Assembly (NCBI GenBank): GCA_963729165.1 | Contig: CAVSMM010000004.1 | Location: 62,001-126,000 of the forward strand | Length of the DNA: 64,000 bases | Direction of reading: 5' to 3' | From: JACCZX01 sp963729165 | GTDB lineage: Bacteria > Pseudomonadota > Gammaproteobacteria > Burkholderiales > Burkholderiaceae_F | Shown here: one piece after another, positions 9,659 to 18,926 of the stretch | How the letters are laid out: every line of letters begins with the position of its first letter | How positions within the stretch are numbered: position 1 is the first letter of the stretch | Made by a program: the position numbers and the translations under genes | The notes under the pieces: generated by a model | Told to the model about the DNA's origin: nothing | The model's input: only the letters and a program-made list of their open reading frames with translations | Databases searched by the model: none

Positions 9659-11079
9659 TCAAAATCGATAGAAGAATGTAACCGTGGCGAAGCTCATGTC
9701 ACGATTCGGACCGCTCTCTGCAATAAATCGTCCGCTGAAGAAGTAGCCCACTGCAAGGCTAACAGCGGCGTGCCGATCGATTCTCCATATCAAGGTTCCT
9801 TCAATGTCGTCACCGACATGACGTGCGGTGCTGCCGGCGGGAGCGCGAATCACATTGCCGCCCGGGCCGTAGACGCCATCGCGCCGACTGGTTCGCCACG
9901 TCGTTTCAAGGGCGACGACGGCCGTGAGCGATGGAGCCACCTGCATATCCAGACCTGCACGTGCGTGCATGATGTTTGGAGCCGCGATGTTGAAATTTTC
10001 AGTGACCGCGCCGCCTCGTGTGAAGAGCGTGTTAAAGGTCTGCAGATCCGGATCGGCCGGGTTACGGTCACCGCTGCCGAGGGTCAACCTCAACGATCCC
10101 CTCGGCTTTAATAGTGCATTGGTCCACGAGTAGCCCGTTTCGCTCTGTACCGCCCATGCCTTGATTGAGCCTGAACCGAAGCTTCCCCACTGTGCGGTTA
10201 TCTCGTGATCGAAATCCCACGCGCCGGATTTGCCAAAGAGCCTTGCGCCAATCGAGTGGCGCTGCTCGGTCGCAGCGCCTTGGCTGAAACGCACGCCCAG
10301 ACGGCGTGCTCCGATGTAGTAAACGTCAAGCCCCCATGGCGAGAAGGAAGCTGGCGTTCCGGTAGCGTACAAGCCCCAAAAGGTCTGAGTATCGATCGTG
10401 CCGTCGTCGAACACGCCGGGGTCAACGCTAACGGGTCGGAATACAAAGGCATCAGCGCGCCAGTCAGCGATAGGCGCCGTCGCGCGCATACCATCGAAGT
10501 TGCCTCGCACGTTGGGGCCGTTGCGCGGAAAGATCCGCCGGCCTGAACCATAGATCAGCTCCTGGCGCCCGAGGCGGAGCAGCGGCGACCGATCAGTACC
10601 GAAATCGATAAACGCCTGGTGAACGTCGAGCCGATCCACATCAGCGCCCAGAGGAACGGGCTCCCGATTCTGTTCAAAGTTGCTCTTTAGCTCGGCGAAA
10701 ACTCTCAATGCGGACGCCAGGCGCGTATTGGCGTGCAGATGGATCCGCTCCAACAAGACGTTGTGGTTGTCTCCACCTTCATTGCCGAAGCTGAGGTAAC
10801 GCCCGTTGATCCATTGAAGGCGTAGATCGCCGCCGAGCGAGAGGAATCGTTCGTTATCAGGCCCGAAGGGCACGTGTTTAATGCCATCCCAAAAGCCCGT
10901 TTGACACGCCGGGTTGCGCGCGAAAATAAAATCTTCCGAGTAACGAAGGAAGCGGTAGGGCGTAGGGTTCAGTCCGGCGTATCGGTTGCTGGCTGGGCAG
11001 CAGCCATTGGAATCACCAGCAAGACCCACACCGCGCACGATGTCGCACGCCACAATCGTCGCTTGTGCGTTCTAGACAT
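9659..11079 (-). CDS. Alginate-export-type outer-membrane porin, frameshift after the signal peptide
   Basis: Predicted outer-membrane beta-barrel of the alginate export family (AlgE-like domain), about 470 residues. The main frame from about 10990 to 9659 is intact and ends in the classical aromatic terminus (ATVTFFYRF). Family-like segments include LRLQWINGRYLSFGNEGG and LRLGRQELIYGSGRRIFP followed by NVRGNFDGMRA. The proper N-terminus lies in another frame: ATG at 11079, MSRTHKRRLWRAT, a hydrophobic core (AVWVLLVIPMAAAQ) and a signal-peptidase site, joining the barrel frame near 10985. Members transport polysaccharides or other hydrophobic and anionic solutes; no alginate genes are near, so the substrate is open. 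It lies downstream of a haloperoxidase-like gene on the same strand. Confidence 0.8.
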
Positions 11080-11125
11080 GGCCCGCCGCCCGGACAGAGT
11101 TCGCATGGAAATTCTTGTCCGGGCT

Positions 11126-12462
11126 CTAGCGAGCGGTTGCGTTTCGATTAACGCGGTCTGAAAGTAATTCTTCGCGACCCACTCGCCGACGTTGGTGCCG
11201 AGCACGCCACCTTGAACATTGGCCGTGCGGAAGTGCATGCCGCCGTGAATGCGCGCGAGGATGATTTCGTTCAGCATGTCATCCGGAGTGCCGTACTGAC
11301 GCACCGTTCCGGTGACCGTGCTGCCGAAGCTGAATGAGATCTTGCTGGTACCGAAGTGCGCCTTCAACGCGGCCATCGAGGCAGAGTTACCGCACATATG
11401 CGCCGACGGATACTCGGGATGATTTGGAGTCGTAACCACCGGCGTCCAGGCTGCATCCATCGTGGTCGCAGCATTGCCATCGGTATCCGCAAATCTGATT
11501 GCACTTATCGGGCGCCAGAAAGCAAAGAAGTATTTGGATTCGAAGCACGTATTCAGAGCATCGGCCTGCGCAACCCACAGCATCGCCATACCGCGCGCGT
11601 TCTCGGCAAGGCTGCGGCTGTCCATCGCGAAAGCACGGTAGTTGCGCGTTAGCAGGTTGGGTGGAGCTTCGGTGTGGAAGCGGGCAGTTTCCAGTTGGTC
11701 CGCGCTGCGCATGCTGCTGGTGGTTGCTCCCAAAGCGAGCACTTCGTTGAAGTCGGCGGCGTAGGCCGCACTGTCGAGCGCCGGTGGCGGAGGGGCACGG
11801 AACTGAGACAAACTTGTCACCGCGAACGGCTTTATGAATCGATTGAATGTCCGACCGGATTGACACCGCGAAAGTTGCCCGGTGCGGTTCCACTGGTCGA
11901 TGTAGGTGACTGTCGTCGAGCGGCCATCGTTGGCGCGCAGCGCGACAATGGCGGTTGCGACTTCGGTTCCGACTGCGATGCCGCGGGTCTTGGCATCGCC
12001 TGCCGGGATCGCTGCGACGAAGTCATCGTATGCAGCCTGGTATTGCGCGGCGCGATTCGGGAACAGACCCTTCAGCACTCCGTGAGCCGCCGCAGCCGCG
12101 GCCGCTTCCTGCGAAGCACCCGCTGCTGACGTGGCAGGCGTGGCAGCAAATGCCTTGTGCGTGCCAACGATGGCGTTAACTGCGTCATAGATCGCCACGT
12201 GAACCGTGGCTAGATCGACGGAAAGTTCGGGCGTTGCTCTTCAGCGGTGCCCGTAGCCGCCGGCGCGACATTGATCGTGTCGGTCGCGATCTTGTTCCAG
12301 TAAGCAACGGCATTGGATGTGGTCACCACTCCGTTGGTAAAGGGGACCGTAACCGAAGCGGCTTCTGCAACAGGAGTGACAGTGTCGTCGTCGCTGCCGC
12401 CGCAGCTCAGACACGAGCAGCATGGTGACTATTGTCGCGACCCCGGTCATACGAATGTTCAT
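11126..12462 (-). CDS. Vanadium-dependent haloperoxidase / PAP2-like lipoprotein, frameshifted
   Basis: Predicted exported enzyme of the vanadium haloperoxidase/acid phosphatase superfamily. The vanadate or phosphate site motifs are visible: YFFAFWRPISAIR (Lys/Arg region), HPEYPSAHMCGNS (PSGH-like loop) and ARIHGGMHFR (late His). The N-terminus starts at 12462 (MNIRMTGVATIVTMLLV) and, after a shift near 12405, continues CGGSDDDTVTPVAEAASV, so it is probably a lipoprotein. A second shift near 12220 joins VDLATVH to VAIYDAVNAIVGTH. The end is uncertain: in the present frame there is no stop until inside the alginate-export gene, whereas a one-base shift would stop at 11126. PSAH in place of PSGH is a small departure from the consensus. 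Confidence 0.75.
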
Positions 12463-12930
12463 AATTGCGCTTCATTACGTCCTCCTGGCAAGAGTCGCGC
12501 AACGGTTACTGTGCCCCCGGTATTGCGCGTCGAGTAGCAGTCTGCGTGCGATCGCCGTGCACGTTTCGTAGGCGAGCCGATGAAATCGGCGAAAGGCGGA
12601 GTCGTTACGGTCGAAAGCCGGACAGCACAAATGGTGATCATTGCTGTGCACGCGAAACTCGTGACATTTTGGAGTCGAGTCGCCGAGGCGCTCGACTGAC
12701 TGTGCTCGGATCGGTCGCGAAATTCGGCTACTCCATCGCGATGCAACCGTAGCCATCGCGCAAATCCGGCGCTTCGTCGGGCCACCGCGCCAGCGCGGCT
12801 GCAATGCATTCCACAATACTGTCACTTGCGCGCTCTGCAGAGGCTCTGATGTCTTTTCTGGCGAACGTTCTTCACGTCGACCCGTCAGCCGAACGCTGCG
12901 CACACTTATTGGCGCCGCGTCATAGCTGCG
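12463..12930. other. Intergenic region between divergent genes, no supported gene
   Basis: About 470 nt between the haloperoxidase-like lipoprotein (leftward) and the LytS-like kinase (rightward). Several short reading frames cross it on both strands, but none has a recognisable domain, signal peptide or good ribosome site. It should contain the promoters of both divergent genes; I could not pick out a convincing -35/-10 pair. Confidence 0.45.
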
Positions 12931-14082
12931 ATGAGCTTGCAACGTATCGGAATCGTTGTCGCGATCACATTGGTCGCGTCCGCTCAAATCCTTGCGCAGC
13001 CGATGGACACCGATTTCTGGTCTGCATTCGATATTGCCTATGCTTGGCTGCTGTACACCCTCGAAGTACTCTTTATCGCTTCGTGCATCGCCATCGCCTA
13101 CACGCTGGCTGATGAGGCGTTGCCACCCACCGGAGTGCTGCGCTGGCTCGTGCTCGTTGCAGCGCTGATGGTCGCCTCCTTGGTCGGGACGTATGTGGTG
13201 GTGACCTTGTCAACGCTCGGATCAATGCCTGCATTCGAGCGACATCGCTCAGGAATCGCTACGCTGGAGCGCGATCGGTGCGATGGTGGCCGGCGTCGAT
13301 GCGATCCGCCGCCGCGCGCTTCACGCGCGGGCCGAGATCCGGAGTGCGCAGCAAGCGGGACAAGAGCTGGCGCGCGAGGAGTCCGAACAGCAGTTGCAGT
13401 TGCTGCAGGCGCAGATCGAACCACACTTTCTGTTCAATACGCTGGCCAACGTCCGCTCGCTCTACAGAACCGAGCCTGAGTCGGGTGTGCAGATGATGGA
13501 AAGCCTGCTGCGCTACTTACGCGCAGCGCTGCCACGAGTGCGTGTCGGCTTCGTCCAACGTCGGCGATGAGATTGAACTTGCACGTGCGTACCTGGAGCT
13601 TTTCGCGGTTCGGATGGGGGATCGGCTGAAGTTCGAATTCGACGTCGATCCGCGCGGCCGAGCATGTGCAGTTTCCGCCGATGTTACTGCTGACATTGGT
13701 TGAAAACGCGGTCAAGCACGGCATCGGCCCGGCAGCGGAGGGCGGGCGAATCGATGTCACAGTGCGCCGCGCTCGAGGTCTAGTTCAGATTGACATCGCC
13801 GACGACGGAGTGGGACTTGAATCGGTATTGCCGGGCGGCACCGGAGTCGGCCTGGCAAACATTCGGCGCCAGCTTTCAGCGCGCTACGGCAGGCGCGCCA
13901 GCTTCAGCCTGACGGAACAAGAGCCGCGCGCGGCGTAGCTGGCGACGATCAAGGTACCGATCGTCGAGCCTGCGTCAGTCGAGCCGCGTCAGCGCCGCGA
14001 ATATCGGATTACTCAGACCCAAGGGGCCAGAGCATGCTTGATGCGGCGCGCCAGCTCTGGTGTGCACCAGCAATGCGGCTGA
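12931..14082 (+). pseudogene. LytS/AlgZ-type sensor histidine kinase, several frameshifts
   Basis: Membrane sensor kinase of the His_kinase/HATPase_c (LytS, PF06580) class that would phosphorylate a LytTR regulator. From ATG 12931 the first about 100 residues hold three or four membrane helices (including LLYTLEVLFIASCIAIAYTL). The phosphoacceptor box QAQIEPHFLFNTLANVRSL is intact, as are the ATP-binding N box LVENAVKHGI, the G1 box ADDGVGL and the G2 box GTGVGLANIRRQL. Frame changes occur near 13245, 13545 and 13655. The annotated end of the last frame (13938) is probably early; a one-base shift near 13930 gives LATIKVPIVEP, a usual kinase C-terminus, with a stop at 14080-14082. Confidence 0.75.
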
Positions 14083-14269
14083 AATTTAGCGCTGCCCGAG
14101 TGATGGGGTGGGTGAGCTTCGACCGGCACGACTTCGGCTTGGCATTCATACTCTGCCGTAGTAGCAATAGTCATCAATACGTATCGGCCTCGTTTCAGCT
14201 TATTGAGGGAAACTTTCGCTGCTTGAGTCGGGCCGCATACGGCTTGGCAACGTGTTCGTTGAGCGGTGC

Positions 14270-15234
14270 GGTTCATTTTGGTGCCGCTGGTGGTGGCACT
14301 TAAGGCGTCTGGAGCTGTTTCCAATTCGCGGATGGCGCCGCCACCTGGCCACTGTCGCGATTGGCATCACTGTAACCGGCCTGATCTTCTGGACCTGAAG
14401 TATTGGCTCGATGTGGCCGCATGCTTTTCAGCCGCGCTCGAGGTACGGCATTACTTCCTGTTCCTCTTGGTTTTTCAATCCTGCTTTATGCAATGTGGCT
14501 GAACGTGGCGCTCGCCTTAATAGCGCGGGCCTGGCTGGTAGAAAGCAGCGAGGCAACACAGGCAAGCAAGCTTCTGGCGCGAATACGCGTCAGAGCAGAT
14601 GTCAGTGCGGCGGCGTCTGGTCGAAGGGCGTCTAAAGGCGATTCAGGCGCGCGTCGATCCGATGTTTTTCTTCGCTATGCTGGAAGCGGTGCAGAGAGAC
14701 ATACACGGTTAGGACGGTGACCGTGCCGAGCAACTGCTTGATGAGCTCACTGCGTTCCTGCGTGCACGCATTGCCGCGTCTTCGCATTGCTTCGTCGAGC
14801 GTAGATCAGGAGTGCGAGCTGGCGAGTTCGTTTGCGCGCCTGCGAATGCTCGCGGGGCACGGAACATCCAGGCTCGATGTTGATATCGCACCCTCAGTGG
14901 GTACGGCGAGCTTTCCGCCGGGCGTACTGCTGCCTCTGATCGACGAACTTCTCGGCAGCACTGCGGACGGAGGTAGCGTGGACATTTCTTTCGCCACCTT
15001 CGGAATCGCCACGGCAGACGTTGGTGATGCAGCTAACAGCGCGGACAAAGTCATCAAATCAGAGAATGCTTAGGCAACCTCGTCGACCAACGCTCGATGT
15101 GCTTGGCGCAACAGCGGACGCTCGAGCGACGCTGCTCGATTTGTTCGGCGCAAGCGCCGATCTTGACGAGCGCCGCCATTGACGGCGGTGTTCGAACTAC
15201 TGTACGGATTCCCTATGAACCAGCTAGCGCGTAA
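14270..15234 (+). pseudogene. Degenerate LytS-type kinase lacking the phosphoacceptor histidine
   Basis: Paralogue of the preceding kinase, recovered only by reading several frames. Membrane segments appear as ATVAIGITVTGLIFW and SILLYAMWLNVALALIARAW. The region matching the His box reads QARVDPMFFFAMLEAVQ, so the phosphoacceptor His is Met. The segment ELASSFARLRMLAGHG matches the helix after it, and FPPGVLLPLIDELL replaces the Asn-containing N box. After a shift the C-terminus reads GGVRTTVRIPYEPASA, a normal kinase ending, with a stop at 15232-15234 that overlaps the response-regulator start by 20 nt. One in-frame TAG (about 14714) and at least four shifts are present. It may be a decayed pseudokinase or an inactive partner damaged by consensus errors. 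The start is uncertain. Confidence 0.6.
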
Positions 15235-15988
15235 CGTCGACAGCGCTCCGACCGCGGTCATCGCGGAAGACGAGCCGTTGCTCGCCACCGAACTATGCAA
15301 CCAGCTTGCATCGCTGTGGCCGCAACTGCGCATCGTTGGCAAAGCCACTGACGGCATCTCGGCGTTGCATGCGATCGAGCGATTTGCGCCGACGGTAGCG
15401 TTCGTCGACATCCATATGCCGGAGCTGTCCGGGCTCGACTTGGCACGTCAGATCGCCGGACGCTGCCACGTCGTGTTTATCACTGCGTTCGATCAGCATG
15501 CGCTGGAAGCCTTCGAGGCGGGCGCGATTGACTATGTATTGAAGCCGTTTACTCCAGTCAGGTTGCTAACGACGATCCAGCGCCTGAAGTCAAGGCTCGC
15601 CGAAACGCCGCGCGACTTAAGCAAGCTGCTAGATAGTGTCGAGCGGCCGTCGGCGTCGCGCCAGTATCTGCAGTGGATCAGCGCTGCGCGAGGCGCTGCA
15701 ACGCGATTGATTACCGTCGAAGAAATTCTTTACTTCAAGGCGGACAACAAGTACACGCTGGTGGCTACGGCTGATTCGGAGTCGCTGATCAGGAAGACGA
15801 TCAAGGAGCTGGTCGATGAGCTCGATCCTTCAATGTTCTGGCAAGTGCACCGCTCGGCGGTAGTGAATTTGAATGCGATTGAGAGCGTGATGCGGTCTGA
15901 CGGCGGGAGTCTGACACTGCGCCTGAAAAATCGTCCCGAGACTCTGCCGGTTGCAGAGAGCTATAACCATCTGTTCAGGCAGATGTAA
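15215..15988 (+). CDS. LytTR-family response regulator
   Basis: DNA-binding response regulator of the LytR/AlgR class, 257 residues from the ATG at 15215. The receiver domain (about 12-125) has the acidic pocket Glu18-Asp19, phosphoacceptor Asp65 in FVDIHMPELSG, and Lys110 in DYVLKPF. The LytTR domain (about 155-255) has ILYFKADNKYTLVAT, the FWQVHRSAVVNL segment and VAESYNHLFRQM at the end. A 12-residue in-frame extension is possible, but the later start overlaps the end of the degenerate kinase by 20 nt, as expected for a coupled operon. Its frame is intact, unlike its kinases. It likely controls nearby envelope genes, which is inference. Confidence 0.92.
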   Translation: MNQLARNVDSAPTAVIAEDEPLLATELCNQLASLWPQLRIVGKATDGISALHAIERFAPTVAFVDIHMPELSGLDLARQIAGRCHVVFITAFDQHALEAFEAGAIDYVLKPFTPVRLLTTIQRLKSRLAETPRDLSKLLDSVERPSASRQYLQWISAARGAATRLITVEEILYFKADNKYTLVATADSESLIRKTIKELVDELDPSMFWQVHRSAVVNLNAIESVMRSDGGSLTLRLKNRPETLPVAESYNHLFRQM

Positions 15989-16012
15989 CATCGATTCATA
16001 GGGGAGGTCCAA

Positions 16013-16434
16013 ATGACAGATTCGAAAAGCGCACTCGCCTGCACTGACGCGGCGACAACTGATTGCGCTGCTGGCGGGCTTCGGGGTATCAGCCGATGCG
16101 CTCGCGCAGGACGCGACTAAGGTCAATCGGCGTTCGTACAGAGTCGTGTTTGAAAACGAGCAGGTGCGCGTTATCGAGTACGTAAGCAGGCCCGGTTTAG
16201 GGATTTGCGGCCAGGGAGTTCACTCGCATCCCGATCATCTAACGGTACTGCTCACCGACGCCAAGGCCAAAGTGACGCTGCCCGATGGCAAGACAATCTT
16301 TGGCCGAGAACAAGACCGGAGACGTGTTCTGGGACCCGGCATCAACTCATACGGTTGAGAACGTGGGAGGGTCAGGGACTCGGGCCTATCTCGTCGAAAT
16401 GAAGACTAAAGCATGGCAACCGAGTAGCGGTTGA
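16013..16434 (+). CDS. Exported cupin-like protein, two frameshifts
   Basis: Small predicted periplasmic protein of about 140 residues with a single cupin-like fold. The ATG at 16013 has an excellent ribosome site (GGGGAGG). After an early shift near 16035 the signal peptide reads RRQLIALLAGFGVSADALAQ. The core RVVFENEQVRVIEYVSRPG, GVHSHPDHLTVLLTDA and VTLPDGKTI shows the metal-binding HxH pattern of cupins. After a second shift near 16305 it continues ENKTGDVFWDPASTHTVENV and stops at 16432-16434. It lies 24 nt after the response regulator, so it may belong to that operon. Enzymatic activity cannot be inferred. Confidence 0.65.
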
Positions 16435-16444
16435 ACCCGAGGGA

Positions 16445-17368
16445 TCAATGCCGAGTCGTGCCGTCTAACGTTGCAGTAGCAGCGCTTTCGATTCCGCCTG
16501 CAAACAGATGCGCAGCATCGACCGGATCGAACGAATACTTGCGCCCGCAAAACTCGCAGGTCACGCTGACAGATCCTTGCTCGGCAATGATCGATTCGAC
16601 TTCTTCCTGGCCGAGCGAGATCAGCATCTTTGCGATGCGCTCGCGCGAGCAGGTGCATTGAAAGCGCGGAGTGAGCCGCGGGTAGTGCTCGAGAATCTCC
16701 TGCCAGAACAGCCGATGCGATACGTCCTCGGGCGAGAGCTGCAGCAACTCTTCAGACGTCACGGTCCGTGCGAGCGCCAGTAAATGCTCCCATGCGGCGT
16801 CGTTGGGAAGTGCAACATCTTTTCCGCCATCGCCGGGCAACCGCTGCAGCAGCAGTCCCGCAACCGTACTGTCATTCGAGGCAAGCCAAAGGCGCGTCTC
16901 GAGCTGCTCACTCTGACGCATGTAAGTCTGCAGAACTTCGGCAACACTGTTGCCTTCGAGCGCGACGATGCCCTGATACGGCTGCTGCCCAGGCAGCGGA
17001 TCTTTCGGATCAAGCGTGATCGAGAATCGCCCGCGCCCGTTACGATTCATCAGGTCCTGCAGTGAGATGTGGTCGGCGATCGGTTCGTCACGCACCTTCG
17101 CCGTTGCGCGCAGCGCAAGGTCTGATTGGCACTCGACCACGAGCAACTGCAGCGGACCGTCGCCGTAGACCTGCATTACCAGCGCTCCGTTGAATTTGAT
17201 ATTGGTCGCAAGCAGTGCAGCAGCCGCAACCATTTCGCCAAGTACCCGCATCACCGCGGGTGGATACTGACGATGCGCGATCATCTCGCGCCATGCAGTG
17301 CCCAGCTGCACCAACTCGCCTCGCACTTGAGCGCCGGAAAACGCAAACTTCATCAATCGATCCGGCAT
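16445..17368 (-). CDS. hslO: Redox-regulated chaperone Hsp33
   Basis: Cytoplasmic holdase chaperone activated by oxidation of its zinc centre. The 307-residue product from ATG 17368 matches the family start (MPDRLMKFAFSGAQVRGELV). The zinc cysteines are all present as Cys238-x-Cys240 and Cys271-x2-Cys274. Motifs GEMVAAAALLATNIKFNGAL and QVYGDGPLQLLVVE are typical of the substrate-binding domain. A TTG at 17395 overlapping the upstream stop (TTGA) is an alternative start, nine residues longer. It is co-oriented with, and directly downstream of, the gamma-carbonic anhydrase gene. Confidence 0.95.
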   Translation of the reverse strand: MPDRLMKFAFSGAQVRGELVQLGTAWREMIAHRQYPPAVMRVLGEMVAAAALLATNIKFNGALVMQVYGDGPLQLLVVECQSDLALRATAKVRDEPIADHISLQDLMNRNGRGRFSITLDPKDPLPGQQPYQGIVALEGNSVAEVLQTYMRQSEQLETRLWLASNDSTVAGLLLQRLPGDGGKDVALPNDAAWEHLLALARTVTSEELLQLSPEDVSHRLFWQEILEHYPRLTPRFQCTCSRERIAKMLISLGQEEVESIIAEQGSVSVTCEFCGRKYSFDPVDAAHLFAGGIESAATATLDGTTRH

Positions 17369-17391
17369 GACGGTGAGCGTTTCGGCAGCCG

Positions 17392-17916
17392 TCAACTGAT
17401 GCGCTTCAAATCGCGCCGATAGGCGACCGCACGCCGTACGTAGCTGTCGGTATCACGCTTCATGCGCTCAATGTGCGCAGGCTCGAGTTGTCGCACGACT
17501 TTCGCCGGTGAGCCGATCACGAGCGAACCGTCCGGAATCTGCTTGCCTTCGGTAATCAGCGCACCGGCGCCGATCAAACAGTTGCGACCAATCACCGCGC
17601 CGTTCAGCACCACGACTTGGATGCCGATCAGGCTGCCATCGCCGATGCTGCAGCCGTGCAACATCACTTGATGCCCGACTGTCACGCGGCGGCCGATCGT
17701 CAGCGGAAATCCTGGATCGGCGTGCAGCACTGAGGACTCCTGCACGTTGCTGTCGTCGCCAATCTCGATCGGCTCGTTGTCGCCGCGCAGCGTTGCGTAG
17801 GGCCAGATGCTGACGCGTGCCCCGAGAATGACGCTGCCGATCAATGTCGCGGTGTCAAACACATAAGCGCTGGGGTCGATTTGCGGGACGCGGTCGCCCA
17901 ATTGGTAGATGCCCAT
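17392..17916 (-). CDS. Gamma-carbonic-anhydrase-family protein (YrdA/CaiE-like)
   Basis: Left-handed beta-helix hexapeptide-repeat protein of 174 residues, related to gamma-carbonic anhydrases and the YrdA/PaaY group. Residues start MGIYQLGDRVPQIDPSAYVF; the core shows LRGDNEPIEIGDDSNVQESS, then HADPGFPLTIG and VGHQVMLHGCSIGDG, the three metal-ligand histidine regions (His in VLHAD, VGHQV, LHGC). It ends in a short alpha-helical tail. It is followed on the same strand by hslO with a 4-nt overlap of possible start and stop. Whether it has carbonic anhydrase activity cannot be told from sequence. Confidence 0.9.
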   Translation of the reverse strand: MGIYQLGDRVPQIDPSAYVFDTATLIGSVILGARVSIWPYATLRGDNEPIEIGDDSNVQESSVLHADPGFPLTIGRRVTVGHQVMLHGCSIGDGSLIGIQVVVLNGAVIGRNCLIGAGALITEGKQIPDGSLVIGSPAKVVRQLEPAHIERMKRDTDSYVRRAVAYRRDLKRIS

Positions 17917-18074
17917 CCGTCAAGTCTAACGGCCCAGTAACCGCGAAGATTTGGCAAGTGTTCGTCGACACTAACTTGACCCATAAAGGCGTGGATTAGG
18001 CCGTGCGCGCGATCGCTCCCAAGGGGGATCGAATCGAATCAGGTAGACCGATACAGTGCTGACAACTAGGAGGC

Positions 18075-18437
18075 ATGATGAATTGGGCAACGTTGCTGTA
18101 TGCACCGGTTGGAGATTTACTGTGGAAGAAAAAGCAGGACTTGCGCCTGCGCGAAACCAACAAGCCAGCAATCGGCGCAACGATCTGCTGCTCCGGCATG
18201 CGGATGTCAGTGCAGGCCGGTCTAAGTGACGATTTGTGGCACTGGCTGGTCAGTCTGGGCTGGCGCGAGCTGGCGCCCGGCGAAAACCGCCTGCAGCTGA
18301 AGCCGCTGCCTACAACGCTGATAACAAAGCTTTTCGACTCGCAGCCTGAGGAGTACGAGCGCGTCTTGACGAGCGCGATACGGCACATCACACGCCGTCC
18401 GTCAGCAAAGCAGGCTGAGCGCGCAGCCGTTTCTTAG
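18075..18437 (+). CDS. Hypothetical protein, paralogue of the next gene
   Basis: A 120-residue protein of unknown function preceded by a strong AGGAGG ribosome site; ATG 18075 or 18078 could serve as start. It has no signal peptide or membrane helix. The central part (GMRMSVQAGLSDDLWHWLVS, then LGWRELAPGENR) aligns clearly with the neighbouring 133-residue protein (DIRMTVRSGMSDQLWRWLLD, QGWREVPVRIDR), including the following Tyr/Leu-Ile-Asp segment (LITKLFDS versus VTRLIDSV). The pair therefore arose by tandem duplication. The basic C-terminus (HITRRPSAKQAERA) is not conserved between them. Function not recognised. Confidence 0.7.
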   Translation: MMNWATLLYAPVGDLLWKKKQDLRLRETNKPAIGATICCSGMRMSVQAGLSDDLWHWLVSLGWRELAPGENRLQLKPLPTTLITKLFDSQPEEYERVLTSAIRHITRRPSAKQAERAAVS

Positions 18438-18524
18438 CAAAAATCAACGTTTTCTCTAACAGATTCGGGGGATACGGCGCGGTAGAACCGACGCTAAAGT
18501 CCGCGGATCGTTGGAGGTTGTATC

Positions 18525-18926
18525 TTGGAACTCGATTTCGTTGCGCACGTCCGCGACCAAGTTCGAACATTGTTGAGGATCCGGTGCGAGCGGGACATTC
18601 CTTCGGAGAGCAGTAAGCCGCCTTTTGGTTCCAAGCTTTTCTGTGGCGACATTCGGATGACCGTCCGCTCCGGCATGAGCGATCAACTTTGGCGTTGGCT
18701 GCTTGATCAAGGTTGGCGCGAAGTGCCGGTGCGTATAGATCGGCGCCGCTACAGAGATATTCCGAGCGCGTATGTCACTCGATTGATCGACTCGGTGGCA
18801 AATGAAGAGCGCGCCCGAGTAATGGAAGTTGCGATTGCCAATGCGCAATATCGGCCGCGCATGACGCGCGACGGCCGCATCATCCCCGTGCGCAAAAGTC
18901 GATCCGAAAAGGGCGACCAGCCCTAG
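18525..18926 (+). CDS. Hypothetical protein, paralogue of the preceding gene, TTG start
   Basis: A 133-residue protein of unknown function. The TTG at 18525 is chosen because GGAGG sits 8 nt upstream and no ATG is available nearby. The conserved core is IRMTVRSGMSDQLWRWLLDQ followed by GWREVPV and a helical segment VTRLIDSVANEERARVMEVA. The C-terminal tail is strongly basic (RPRMTRDGRIIPVRKSRSEK), so nucleic-acid contact is conceivable but unproven. Its TAG stop shares the palindrome CTAG (18923-18926) with the stop of the convergent acyl-CoA synthetase gene. Confidence 0.7.
   Translation: MELDFVAHVRDQVRTLLRIRCERDIPSESSKPPFGSKLFCGDIRMTVRSGMSDQLWRWLLDQGWREVPVRIDRRRYRDIPSAYVTRLIDSVANEERARVMEVAIANAQYRPRMTRDGRIIPVRKSRSEKGDQP

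Noticed and set aside
13939..14269. A separate small gene between the two kinases (leftward 103-residue frame with LNKLKRGRYVLMTIATTAEY)
   Set aside because: No ribosome site, domain or conserved start; the first half is explained by the end of the first kinase, and the rest shows nothing supportable.
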